Source: Climacteris rufus
Lineage: Eukaryota > Chordata > Aves > Passeriformes > Climacteridae
Direction of reading: 5' to 3'
DNA length: 64,000 nucleotides
Assembly: GCA_013398175.1 (NCBI GenBank)
Contig: VZRZ01004578.1
Location: 468,041 to 532,040, forward strand
In this document: piece after piece, positions 50,655 through 63,238 of the stretch
Layout: each line of letters starts with the position of its first letter
How positions within the stretch are numbered: the first letter of the stretch is position 1
Notes under the pieces: generated by a model
Databases searched by the model: none
What the model was told of the DNA's origin: nothing
The model's input: only the letters and a program-made list of their open reading frames with translations
Program-made: the position numbers and the translations under genes

Positions 50655-50680
50655 TTCCAGGTCTTCTGGAAGACCTGGAA
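50655..50680. repeat. Perfect 12-bp hairpin (26-bp palindrome)
   Basis: The arms TTCCAGGTCTTC and GAAGACCTGGAA are separated by only TG. Flanking bases do not continue the pairing, so it is too short for a microRNA precursor. It could form a small cruciform or an RNA hairpin if transcribed. Confidence 0.9.
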
Positions 50681-53600
50681 AATTTGAAAACACAAATGTA
50701 GGTAAGAATTAAGTGTATCAGTTCATTGTTGAGTTGGCAGTTCCTCCCTCTCCCATAAAAAAAAAAAACCACACCTTGCACATTGCACACCTTTTTGTGT
50801 GTATATAATAAAATAAATATGTTTAATGTAGTGTTACTGCTAGGGGTCATATGGATACACTTATATACATTCACACACAATACCCATCGCTCAGTTAAGT
50901 ACAAGGGGGAAAAAAAAAGATTTTTCTTTTGAAGACCAAAAGTCAGACCCAAGATAACAAAAGTAAAGTGTAATTTACCCTGTAGTTAAAAACCAAAGGA
51001 GTCTTTTTACTAGGGGGCTGCTGGTTCTATTCATGCCATTCCAGAAGAATATAAAAGAGACGCTTTGGGATTTTGAAGTAAAATTCACAACAGTATGTCT
51101 TTACTTTTTTTTTCCCTTCAACCAAGACATCTTTTGCCGGAGTCCTTTATCTAGAGCTTTGTATACATATTTTTAATCCTATACAAAAATGATAGGATGT
51201 CAAGAAGGATCTATAATAACACCATTTTTTTTATTTCACTTCAAAGACTTGGCAATTTCTGATCCATGTGACATTCACACTCCTTCAGGGTCAAACAACA
51301 TCTTGCAGCCTTCATAAAATGATTAAATATTTTAAACAGCTCCTGCTTATACCTCCATCGCCCCTCGAGACTGATACTGTTATCGTTTTTGTCAAAGCCA
51401 GTTTCCATCCGCATTTGTCATTCCTGCTTGCATTTATGAGTTATCAATCGCCACGTCAAAATGCAAAATAACTGATGTTCTCTGGGCGGGATTGGATGGT
51501 CTATCTGGGGCTTTTAATCAATGCTGATTTTTATTTTCCATACCCATACATAAATCTTTACCATTCTGGGCCACATATAATGCGTTTGTACAAAACGCAG
51601 TGACAGAAGCAGTAGTTATATTATCAAACATTATACCTCGGGGCTAACTGAGTATCAAGGGCTTTCAAAAGGGTACATTGGGAATTACTGTGCAGGAGAG
51701 ATGGCTGCAGGAGAGAATATAAGGGATTGGTTGTTGCCATTTATAAATCAACATCATGCAAGCTAATCCTTCTCACTTAAATGCAGCCCAAATACTTTTC
51801 ATGATACTCTGAAACTCAGCCCTATCTGTTTTTTTTAAAGCTTGCATAATGCACACGAACAATGGCTATATGCATTTTCTTATTTCTTGAACTTTTCCCT
51901 AGGGATGTATATAGAAACTATGCTGCCGTGTTGTTTTTTTCTCCCCAAGGCCTACAAGCCAGTAAATATCCTCTTTTTAATCATACCTGAATTATTAGAA
52001 CTCTCTCCACCCCCATGTTTTTTTTTTTTGCCTGAGCCACTATAATAAAAGGGAATGTGTTTCATTCATTAGAAAGAGTGTCTGCCTCATTCATTCAATG
52101 AAGATTGCAGTCAGCTATAGGAATGGCTCATCATCCATGCAAAGCAGGCTCCAAGGGCCAGGGCAGGCACAGTTTGGAGTCAGGTTTGCAAAGGAGTCAA
52201 GTGCTGGGCTCCCTGGGAAAAGCAAGGTACCACTGCAAGAAAGCAAAGGTGAGGGGAAATCTTTTGCCTCCTTTGTAGGGATATCTGCATATGCTGCATG
52301 GTACAGGTCCAATTAACACACTCCTTGCCAACTGGAACTCCTTTCTAGCTGAAAAATTGTCCATATTGCTAATAAGGGCAATATTTTTACCAGCGTTGAA
52401 CTGAACTCTTTGGGACTCCCTTGAGCGAGACACACTTTCAGGCTCAGGGGTGGAAAGTTGCAGGGTGTAATTGTGCCTGTGAAGTTCTTCCTTCCTGCTT
52501 TCAGTGCTGGGAAGGCTGAACTGAAACCTTGATAAGAACTGTGAGATAAGGGTCTGTAAGTGGTGTGCAGCCTCTTTTCCTCTTTTGTAACTAAGCTTTC
52601 TGCCATGGGACCAAAACCTTTTTATCAAGTTTTCAGAAAAACATTTTTCTGAATAATCCACTTCTATTATATGGTTTTCCCTATTGTGTACATAGGCTTA
52701 AAGAAAACATGTTTATAAGCCTTTTTTACTGAACTGCTAAAGGACATTCACTCTGGGTATCTCCTGCAGGAAGGTTACCAAAAATTCTCTCCATTACAGA
52801 CTAATACATTTTATTCTTCATTAACTAGGACAAACAGGAGAGTCTTTGAATTGCAGCCCCACTATCTAAGGGGTCACCTTATTTTATGTTTGTGACAAAC
52901 TACAGTGTTTGCACTATGGCAGAGTAACCTTGATCATACATTCCTGCTCTGTGTCAGGGTCAAAGTGGCAAGTGTAATGCAAAAATTAGGTTAAGAGGAC
53001 TAGAAGAAAGGTGTCCAACAACCCTTTGGGAGCCCAGCGTTACCAACCACCATTTTCCAATGTTTGTAAGAAATCTCCAGAAAAAAATAGACAGTACTGT
53101 ACCACATTGAAACAAGCGGCACCAAAGTCCAAAATTTATTCTGTTAATTTTTCTGAATATCTATGCCAAACCAAAAAGTACCCAGCTGCAAAGTGTTCCA
53201 ATCGCCCTCATTCTGTTCTTCAAGTATGGGTGAAATATTATTGCCCTTAACCCCCATTCTGCCTTCAGTGCAGATGCAAGCTCACTTCTCTACCTCCTGA
53301 TGGTTGAGCTGGAAGAGCCTGGGTTGTGTGGGAAGAGCACTCCCATCATCTCTGGGAGTCACACTGGAGATGTTGAACTGAAAAGGTAGCAGCAACTGAA
53401 AACCTTGTAATTGCAAATGGGTCTGTAGTCACAGACACCTCTCTGAGGCTTTGGAGAGAAGAAAGCTAAAATGAAGACTAAAACATGGTTTGAGGAATAC
53501 TGGTTTATATAGCTGTGTGTTGTACAATAATAAATTACACATAGGTGTTTTAATTAAGAGAGGAGAGGTTATTTTTTTATAAGCTTCAAGAGGAATCCTT

Positions 53601-54020
53601 GCTGGTATGATCTTTCAGTCTTAATTAATCAAACTCCCTCTGATAATGATATGATGGCATTCACTACCTCAGTCAAGTTTTACATCCTCATACAGCAAAG
53701 TACTAGAATGCTGGCCTACGTCCCTTGAAGGATGAACAAATAACTCTTTTACAGCACCAATGCATTTTTTACCTCATACCAGTCAGTTTGAAGCTGACTT
53801 CAGACAGGAGAGTGCTCTTACTGGTGCAATTGAAGTAAGTTTTGGTCAATACATGCTTTTCCAAAGCAGGACCAAAGACCTGCACACTTGCTGATGGTGT
53901 GGAAAGGCTTGTGTAAAACTGAATGATGTCCAGGGTGGAAGAAGCAGCCTTGCTGATTTGGTGATGTGCATAGGGCAAGAGTTATGACAGTCTCTTATCT
54001 TCCTATCTGCTCTATAGGGA
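50681..54020. other. Intergenic DNA, candidate regulatory stretch
   Basis: No gene. About 51100-51700 is unique, AT-rich and retains some CpGs (for example CATCGCCCC, TATCGTTTTTG, ATCGCCACGTC). It contains CTTTTAATCAATGCTGATT-like homeodomain words and CTTCAAAG/CTTTCAAAAG words similar to TCF sites. That appearance is common in conserved enhancers, but conservation is not tested. Antisense open frames at 52197-52661 are unrecognised. Confidence 0.5.
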
Positions 54021-54232
54021 AATTCAGGTCAGATATTAGAAAATAAATGTTCACTGAAAGGATGGTCAGGCTTTGCAATAATTTGCTCAGGGATGTGGTG
54101 GAGTCACCATCTCTGGAAGTGTTAAGAGGTGCCTGGATGTGATATTTGGGGTTGTGATTTAGGTGCTGGGTTGATGGTTGGACAAGATTATCTTGAAGGT
54201 CTCTTCTGAAATTTATGATTCTGTGATTCTAT
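54021..54232 (+). mobile_element. CR1 LINE 3' fragment, older copy
   Basis: The fragment contains CR1 3' words in order: a degraded AGATATTAGAAAATAAATG, a TTGCTCAGGGATGTGGTGGA-type piece, CACCATCTCTGGAAGTGTT, CTGGATGTGATATTTGG, TTGGACAAGATTATCTTGAA and GGTCTCTTCTGAAAT, ending in TATGATTCTGTGATTCTA. It is more diverged and shorter than the copy at 36.5 kb and lies in the same orientation. Confidence 0.9.
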
Positions 54233-56107
54233 ACCTTAGTGTGCAGGTAGTTTTCTTAATGAGACCCAGGAGATGTGGAACCCCAACAGGTTTTCTCATG
54301 GTCGCTGTTCTTGGCAAACCCTCTGTCTGGTGGGTCTGCAGCCATTACAATTTCCTGCAGCTATGCTGGACCAAGGTCCCCTTCCAAAGCTGTGGGTCAG
54401 CCAAGAGCTAGGAGATACAATTTCAGGTCTGGGCTTTCCCCTTTGTATGGTAGTAACACAGCTCTGGTAGGTCACCAGGAGTGTCAGGTTAGCAGAAGTC
54501 TCTCCTTTTGCAGGTGGTGAGACATGAGTCATCCTGCCCAGTGTGTGTCCAGTGGTGCATCTGAAACTGTTCTGCAGGTGAGAAGGAATCCAGGAGATCA
54601 TCCTTCCCCCAGGAACCTATGGGAAGGGCTTTTGTTTTGGACTGGTCTTGAGCTCTCAACTTGATGTCCACCCTTACCCATTATATGGCCTTGTCTGTCA
54701 TCCACCTTCTTTCCAGCCATGTGTTCCTTTCAGATTGAAAGGAAATTATCACACCCAGGACCCAAGTCTACTGCCTCAAATTATTTTGAATAGGACTCTG
54801 TGACTCATATAGCCTTGCTGAAGTCAATGGGATAATTCATATAGTATGAACAACTTGTGAATAAAAATACAGGAATAAAGCTTCTATTTTGCTTGGATTC
54901 CTGATGGCGATGCTTGTTTGATCTGAGGTCAGACTTCATTTTTAACTCAGGTTTAGACTCTCTGCAGATACAGTTAAATTCCCTTGGTTCTCCTGTTTCT
55001 GCTGGTGGTTGGGATCATCAATATTTTGGATCTTGTTCGGTTGGTAATGTATTTTATCTGGCAGCTGTGTCTCCTGCACTCTTCTCTGGCTTGTCTGGAT
55101 GAGTGGGAGGTACTTTGACTCCTGGCATGCACTGAGGTTTTTTTTAACTTCTCCTTTTGGCTTCCCATCCTCTACAGTGGAAGCCACATCAAATTCACTT
55201 TAAATAGCTTCTCTCAGTTTTGGCCTTCAAAAAAGATGGATTGTTCTGAATAGTTTTACTAGTAGAGTGCACTTTCTTTCCCATAGGATTCTGAGTAGCA
55301 ATTTCCATTTGTGTCAGAGACCAGCAATGCTGTTAGGCTTACAGGATCCTTTGGGAAATAATGGCAAAGATCTCGCTAATCACCTTTATATCTGACTGTG
55401 GGACTTTATTTTGAGTTACTAATCAGCAGATGTTACCTAATGCTTAGATTTTGCTGGTTTAATAGTTAAAAGTAGTGTCCAGTGGAAAAAATAATGTGGA
55501 GTTTCTTCCCTATCTCTCCTTCTGCCAGATTCATCTACATCAGTGGGAAGTATACCTTAGAGTTTTACATGTGAAGCCAACTTTATTTTTGCACATTCAT
55601 TGTTTGTGGGTGCCAAAGACACAAAGGGTTAAACAAAATAACTTGTCTTTCATTGTCACTGCTCAAACTAAATATGAACCTAAAATTTCCAGGATTTGTC
55701 AGTCCATTCATCTCAAAGAAAATATGCCAGCACCACTGAATTTTCATGGTTCCTACAGGCTCCTACCAGAACAAAAATAAATTGACCTTTGGACATGTTC
55801 TGTGATGTGTCAAGTCAGAATTTTCTTCCCCACCTTGGCCACTCCTAAAAGGATGAGTGTCAAGATTTTCAGGAAGTCTTTTCAGAAGGAACTGAGATTT
55901 CACAAAAATACGCTTTGCTCATGGTTCTGACTTGAATAGTAATAAAGATGCTCTATCCTAAGTCTTTGAGGCACAGGAAATTTATAAAGCAGAATGAGAC
56001 AGAGGTTTACTACTTTAAAATGAAGTAAGGAATCCCATTGCTAGATTATCAGTAATTTGCAATTTTGCTAAAATGTGTAAAATGACAATGTTTCTCTTTA
56101 TCAAAGA

Positions 56108-56130
56108 AAATGATCCATCTTGGATCATTT
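56108..56130. repeat. Perfect 10-bp hairpin, 3-nt loop
   Basis: The arms AAATGATCCA and TGGATCATTT flank TCT. It could be a palindromic protein-binding site or chance; neighbouring bases do not extend the stem. Confidence 0.88.
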
Positions 56131-59100
56131 AGCAGTAGCTATAAATATAGGCATGCTATCAATATCCAATCTGAATAGCTGTTCTTGTCAGAGGACACAG
56201 TGCTTAAAGCACTTCGTTTTCCGATCCCACTCGCTCCTACAGTTTAATACTTGCCATTTGAAAACCTCATAGATTTTAAGGTCCACTCTTCAAAGGCCAA
56301 CCTTCTGCCTCCACTCAGCACCCTCCATCCTGCCTAACACATACTTGTAGATTAGGGTGGGAGACCTTAATTGTGTTTCAGCAGTGCTCCCCTGGGGGAG
56401 AAACATGACTTATTCTAGGGTCTCCTCTGTGCCATACCTGTCCCCCGTACTTTTTCTCAGGCAGGTAGCCCTGCTGGTTGCAGGGTGTTTGACATTGCCA
56501 GGTTTGTGAAGAAAATTAGTAAACATGTCCTACCCATTTGGGAAGAATAACAGGGTATCCAGAGACTACATGGTGGCCAGAATTATGATTCTGTATTCAG
56601 CCTTTTGGGGCTCTTCAGCTCTATATGTAGATAGAGGACAGTTACAAGGCCTCTGTGGCCAAGGCAGGGTTTCATGATTCCTACTGCTGTGTGACTGAAA
56701 GAAGTGGCATGAATAAGCCACTGACTCTACACTACATGAGCCTTAATGGGAAGGCTTATTCTTAACAATGACTGGTACTGACTTGGTTTTCTGAAGAGGT
56801 CTTGCCTTAATTGCTTTATTCATTTACATTTAAAATATCACACATTTGCAAACTAAGACTGGTAACACAACCAGAAATATCTGCTGCATAGCAGAATATG
56901 AAAGATAATTTCTGGTTTGAGGGATGCAACTCTAAATTGTGAGATAAATTTACTTTTGTCTTTCCTTTTAATTATTATATAGTTTTCTCCCACAAATCGC
57001 TCATTTAGCCTAAAAATAGCTTCATTTAACGCTGGCTCCGGGGCCCTGCTTGAGGGCACTCAGCATTATTCTGGGAGTGACCCTGGTTTCCTGGGGGCTG
57101 CCGCTTGCAGTTGCCCCAAACACAGGGTGTCCTCTCGCAGCTCTATTAGTGCTGGCTCCTCTGGGTGAGAGAGAGCCCCGGGCCAATGTCGTGGGTGCAG
57201 GCAAAAATAAAGGCCAGAGAGAAGGGCCCTGGTGTGATTTCCAGCTCTTGTTTCCCAGGGAGAGGCAGCAGGGAAGGCAGGAGAGGGTCCGGGGTCCAGG
57301 AGAAGCGGTGCAGTGATCCAGGAGGGCTGAAGGCTTCAGTAACCAGGAGCAGGGACACAGGGAAAGCAGGGGATTTGTAGGGATACAAGCAGGGGAAAGT
57401 AGCTAATTGGGGTACAGGGATTAGCATGTAACCAATAGAAAACCGAACTGCTACGAAGTTTCTGGAACATAACCTTATACAGAACATGAAGTAATGTAGC
57501 AACTAACAAATGAACTGAAACATGTAAACGAAGTTGCAAGGGACGCTGGGGGTGAGCCAGAAAGCTCACCCTGAGCAGGGAGTGTGACTCAGACGGTGGC
57601 AGCCTCAGGCTGTGCCCACCAGTCTTGAGCCTGTGAGGCTGTGGCTTTTTCCACGTATGTCACCACATCCATTTGCTTTAAAATAAAAGACTTGCAAGTC
57701 AATTGATTCAAATAAACTAAAAACCTATGATTTCACTGAGTTTAATCCACGTAAGTAAGAACAAAGTGAAATTCAGGTCTCTAGCAAAATTCGTCTTCTT
57801 TTCATTGGGGTCAGAACAGCACATTTAGTTGCATTTCCTTCAGTAAGATGAAATGTCATAGCACCATTAATTTTTGTTGATCTAAAATATATAATCATTT
57901 AATGTTTTGATCTGAAGTGTCTGAAGGCAAACCAGCATAAGGCTGGTCTGAGTGCAGGAGAGTTATAACATGGACGATCATTTTTAACACACCTCCTTTG
58001 CGGGAGAAAAGGTTGCCAACATCACATTCCTGGGCAGAATTTACTGTGGATATATTGGCAACACGTAATATGTGACAATTACAGTTAATTTTACTTGAGA
58101 GTGACAAAATCAGCACGTAGAAAGTCACAAGGACCTTACCAATATTTAAGTGAAGAAATACGTTGCTGTTAAAAAACAATGTCCAAACATCTTAAAAGTT
58201 TAAATATGAAAAATGGAGACCGTAAAAAAATAATATGGGAGAACTGCAGAGAGGACTGTGGAAGACAGAAAGACTCAGGTAAGGTGAAATAAGCTTGATA
58301 AATGTGGAAGTGTCAATAGCAAGTAAACAGAAGATAGCCTGGTATGTCTATATATATGTATGGGTTGGAGGGTATTAAAAAACCTCAAATGAATGCAGAA
58401 GCTTGGTAAATCCATAAACTTTTGGTCACGTACTTTAAAACTCTGAATCTGAACTACATGCAGATAACTGTTACAGACCACCGAGAGTCTAAATACCAGG
58501 AAATGCTGATCATTTTGTTTCATGGTTCTAGGGCCATCTCTACATGGCACATAGTCAACAAAAGAAAACCAGTAGTTGCTGAATAGTTTGTGCTCCTGGA
58601 ATTTCTTACTGAACACGTACCTTTTTCTTTACCAGTGGAAAGAATATGACCAAGTCCAATCCAAAGTTTCTCCACAGCACAGCAGATGGAAACCTTTTCT
58701 TCTTCTGAAATAAATGAAGAGGTAAGTATGATTTTTAACACTATTATAATTAGGGAAGTTCACTGTCTCTGTCAAGAAACATCCCCTTCCAGCTTTAGAT
58801 GTGAGGGGCAGGGAGAAACCGCCAACTGCACTTGGGCACCAGAGTGATAGGAGCAATGAGACATTTTAAATAAAATAAAAACCCTGTGTTATGACAAGTG
58901 ACTAAAACCCACAAATCAATGCAGAAGTCTGCTATTTAATGTAGTGTATGCTGATATTTAAGCAGGTTTATATCTGTCAAACAAGCCTCTTTTCTAAGAC
59001 TGGCACAGACTGTTCTGCGTTTGGTTTCCAGAATCAGCAAATTACATTGGCAGAACAAAGCTGTCATATTTGGTGGTATTTTGTTACATCCATTATCTCA

Positions 59101-60792
59101 CTTAAGTTTAGACATCTCTTAGCAAAATCAGATCCCACTTAAAGACTGCGTTAGTTTGCAACATTAAACAAAATGACAGGCTGCTTAAGAAAAAAAAGTT
59201 CATTAGCAAGCAATGAGTTGGTGGAAAAACTGCACGGCTTCTTCAGATATGAAGAATGAAAGCATGAAATGCTGTAACCTTTCCACAGCAGGCCAAGAGC
59301 ATACATCAGGACTGTATTTGACTAAACCAGGGAATTAAATGGCTTCAATAAACAGAATTAAATAGAATGAAAAAACCCAAGAATACTTTGGATTTGATTA
59401 AGGAGGTGTTACCTCAAGACCTGCTTGGAAGGGGTGGTACTGTGCACCACTTATGTCTCAGTAGTAACACAAATGGGTCAGTCATAAATAGTGATATTGG
59501 GAAGTCTTTGCCAGCCAGAAGACAGTAGATATACAATCTACTGGCACAGGCAAACCCTGCATACCCCTGCACACCCCTGTCTTTGAAATGGAATGTGATG
59601 GCATGGTGTCTACTGTTTCTCTTTTGTTTTATTTTTCTGAGCCTGCTGAGGGTCAGTATATCTTGAAAAGTGAAATTTGGTTTTAACAGTCTTCAGAATT
59701 ATAAAGAGCCAGCTGCTATACTGGCAGTGGCTGAGGGTAATGGTGGTGAGTTGCCAAACTCTGGTTTATGTACAGACAAGAGTAATAGAGCCATCTGACT
59801 TTTAAACAACTTCCCATCTCCTTGTCATCCTCTTGTTTATTTCCTTGTAAGAATGGACATGTACTGGTCTGGTGATGGGGGATAAGACACCCATCACAGA
59901 AGTGAAGTGATGCCACAAGCCACACAAGAATCAAAAATAGCTTTTTGAGCTGGAGATAGAGCATTGCTGATACTTTTCTCCTCAGCTACCTTGCAAACAA
60001 CCCAGATGTAATAAGCTAGTGATCTTTAGAGCACCGCCACAGATGGGTATGTGGCAGAGCAGCTGAGGAAACAGGGGATTCATCACGGGGGTAAAAGCCA
60101 TACTGCATACCCAGGGGAATGTACTACCAAATTAAGGTGGCCCTGCAAGGCAAAGAGCATCCTAAGCACAACCAAGGGTCTTTGCCAGGGCATATCTATG
60201 TGCAGATAAGGGCTTCTCTGTTCACCTGACATTTAGGGAAGCAGGTGTCTGAGCATACGTAGATTTCTTTGGTCACTCATTCAGAGTTTTTAACCTCTCA
60301 AGATAAGAAGAACTCTTTGAAAAATTTACTGGATGCTCAATAAAGGTTAATTTCTGTGTTCTTCTATTGTCTTCACCTTAAATAGTACAAAGGGTTGCAG
60401 TGATATTATGGACCCATAATTACAGAGCTTAGGGGGTAACCTGCCTTTTCTGGTGTTTTGAATTCACTTCAGCTGCAGTGACACAGATGAGAAAAGAACT
60501 TGCTGACCAACCCTATCATTTTATTGAAATTCACAGTTTGGGGTGTGCTCTGAAAAGTGAGATTCGTGATTGCTTATGAGCATTATGTGGCTCCGTCTGT
60601 TGCTCCATTCACTTGCACATGCACACACAGATGCACACACACACTTTAGAGGTTACTGAGTTTATAGGCATATAGATAGTACATGTCTACTGAGGTGACC
60701 AGACGATCTAGAGCTGACTACAACAGTTAGTAAAGATAACTCAAAGTTTTGAACTGAACACATTTACAAATGCCCATTAAAACTATGCTTTG

Positions 60793-60816
60793 GTGTGTGC
60801 ATGTTTATGCACACAC
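60793..60816. repeat. Perfect 10-bp GT/CA hairpin, 4-nt loop
   Basis: The arms GTGTGTGCAT and ATGCACACAC flank GTTT. Alternating purine-pyrimidine arms give both cruciform and Z-DNA potential. A CA-rich microsatellite-like zone lies about 150 bp upstream (60616-60647). Confidence 0.88.
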
Positions 60817-61781
60817 GTGTGTATTAGGGGGGGCAGGAGAGGGAAGTTGCTTTTTTCAGAAAGTGAATAATGTCATCATTGATTTAATTAGCAAATTCTA
60901 GATGTGCTGACAAAGGAAATTTTCTTGGGAGATGCACTGTGTTGTGTCAGTGGTCTAAATGAATAGGCTGAGCTGAGTTCGTGGTAATAACAGATGAACA
61001 ACACAACTCACCAAACCTCAAACAGTGCATAAATCAATTTGCTGGGAATTAACCACTTGCTTTAAAATTAGGGGTTACTTGACAGGGTTTCAGTGATTAG
61101 GTTGTCAGGGACCTGTATTTCTAGCTGGGATTTATCTTTCATGATATAAGTACATCCCCTTACAGGCAACCGAGTGGGTAGGGGTAGCAATCCAAAGCAC
61201 CAGGCTAGTTAGACAACACGGCTTTATTCTTTGTAAGTACTAGGAGGCATTTGGAAGTGGACAAAGGAGGGCAGAACAGGGACACTTATCAAAAAGAAAA
61301 TGTGCTGGCTTTGTGAACTACTAATAATGCCCAGGATATTAGTAGGAGAACTGTGAATAAGGGGAAGCATTTCAGAATCCCTGTGCATCACATGGCCCTT
61401 CTGTGCAATAAGGAGCTTAACAGTTTGTTAAATGAGATGCCGAAAAATGTTCAATTATACAGAGAAATTAATGAAAAGCAGTAAGCCATTTGGAGGTCAC
61501 TTCATCTTGTGAAAGTTGAACATTCGTGTGGTGTACACAGCCAGGGCCACCATTTTTATGGTTAAACTTATATTCCTGTATACTTCAAACAATGGCAGAT
61601 GGTAGACAGAGCAGTAAGATTAGCTACATATGGTACATATGGTAAATGTGGGGGCAGGGAGGGAGGTATGGGACAGACAAAGCAAAGGATCATAGGCTCT
61701 GATGGACAAATCAAAATGTAAAAGATCAATAAAACGTTCATAGAAACTGGACCAGGAAATACCAGGTGTCATCTGTCAGGT

Positions 61782-62282
61782 CTATTTATTGCAGCATTCC
61801 TGCTTTATTTTACTTAGACAGTGGAGAATGTCCATCACCCTCACTTTCCTTTTATTGGTGATGCCTTTCACTACCCAGGTACAGTTATTTTCAGACGGGT
61901 TTTCTGATGATTTCTTAGACAGATTTGCAGGACGATTATCCAAGTAGTTCCAGTGGTGTGTTCCAGTCAGCATGGTCTCCTTTTGGGTTGCTTCACAGCT
62001 TGAATCCTCCTTATGGCAATGGCTCCGGAGTCACCTTTCTTTTTCTTTGGATCTCATCTCAGGCCTGCCAAAGGAAATCCCATACATGCATCCTATATTC
62101 AGTTTCTGATAGAACAAGGAGTCTAAAATCAGGAATAAAATCGTAGTTGCCACAAAATAAAAGCTGTCAAGCCAAAAGCAGTCAATGCAAGGTCTTTCAA
62201 GGCAGTAGGTTGCCACTTGCTTTTCATTACCAAAAATGTGGCTGGTAAACACATGTACCTCCTTCAGGGGTCCCTTTTCCAT
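61782..62282 (-). other. Minus-strand coding-like frame with one internal TGA (unproven)
   Basis: Reading leftward from an ATG at 62282, an 83-codon frame ends in TGA at 62033-62031. The same frame then stays open for about 80 more codons to a stop at 61784-61782. Upstream of the ATG the frame is also open, from about 62442. The first part has a plausible membrane helix (FYFVATTILFLILDSLFY) after a Cys-rich segment (CLERPCIDCFW), then a basic tail; the second part is polar and mixed in composition. The TGA lies in AAAG|GTGACT, close to a 5' splice-donor consensus, so the first part might be an exon end. I do not recognise the protein. Chance or a decayed gene are both possible. Confidence 0.2.
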
Positions 62283-62445
62283 CCTGTCATGGAGAAAAGT
62301 GTTTTTCTTCTTTAGTTTTCTCCTTCTCTTGTCCTTCCTTTTGGTTCTCTGTCTTGCACAAACTTGAGCATTTCTGAGTGTTTGGCTATGCCTTAGCAAT
62401 CTTTCATCTGCTATAGCTTCTTGTCCCCTCCTCCACCACTACTTT

Positions 62446-63123
62446 TTCACTTTCCCTGACCATAGCTTCAGTCTTACTGTGATGTCTATTTCATTCCCAC
62501 TCCCTCCGCATGTGCTGTACAAGTCTCTGCTTTATTTAACATTTCCTGCTGCTTCTCTTTGATCACCTTTGAGAATGCAATAATTACTTCTAGGTTTTCT
62601 GGGCCCTGGATGTTGTACATGCCTTGATCTCTCACTTCTGCCCTTTCATTTGCAGTAACTCATTCTTAGCTGAGTTGTAGGCACTCGTTTGCAGTCACTG
62701 GTTTACCTTCATTTGAACTCAGAGTACCAGAGCTCTCAGATCAAGCTGGCTACACAGGCAAATTAGGCAAACCTAAAATCATCCAGGCACTCAAAACCAC
62801 ACCTCTTATGTGTATTTAACTCTCCTAAATGCGTTAGTGTACTCAATGACAGCCTTCACAGTGGTGACTGAATTCTGTGAAAAGATCCTGAAGTTCCAGC
62901 TGGAGTATGAAATACAGGTTCCTGTGGTATCTTCAAATTTTTCAGTGTTGTTCATCTGCAATAGACCCTGTACAAATACAGTTTCCCCTGCTAAGTAGGA
63001 AGAAGTCTACCAGGAGCTTGAATGAAGTAGTGGTTACTACAATGAAAGTGGTAAAATCTCCCTGTGAAGCCAGCTGGCACAATCAGGGTCATAAAATCAC
63101 AACCTTTAAAATCATCCTGAGAA
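62446..63123. other. Intergenic DNA, no gene seen
   Basis: Pyrimidine-rich at the left, AT-rich at the right. The open frames at 62810-62998 and 62907-63203 overlap one another and show no domain. Confidence 0.6.
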
Positions 63124-63178
63124 TGGATACATTCTGTACTGCTTTCTGTCCTCGTTATGATCTCTGTCACAAGAACAA
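63124..63178 (-). repeat. Inverted copy of the downstream 52-59 bp repeat unit
   Basis: Read on the minus strand, this segment aligns along its length with the array units: TTCTTGTGACA, then an ATCATAACGAGGACAGAAAG stretch, then a degraded end. The forward units have TTCT(C/T)(A/G)TGACAA ... GTAATGAGGACAGAAAATGG. Its last bases form a perfect 13-bp inverted repeat with the first forward unit. Confidence 0.7.
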
Positions 63179-63238
63179 GTTATCCCTGAATTTCAGTGTC
63201 TGAGATGCTGTCTTCTCATTTTCATCAAATAATCCCTG

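Larger units (their letters stand above)
54233..61781. other. Intergenic DNA, no gene seen
   Basis: Unique sequence with short unrecognised open frames. A moderately GC-rich segment is at 57025-57330. Other local features are a 10-bp perfect hairpin at 56108-56130, a CA-rich zone at 60616-60647, a hairpin at 60793-60816 and a predicted G-quadruplex at 61650-61672. Stretches near 56840-57020, 59040-59350 and 60840-61120 are AT-rich and repeat-free and could be regulatory. Confidence 0.6.

Noticed and set aside
50655..50680. Palindrome as a microRNA precursor
   Set aside because: The stem is 12 bp and flanks do not pair; a precursor needs roughly 22 or more paired bases.
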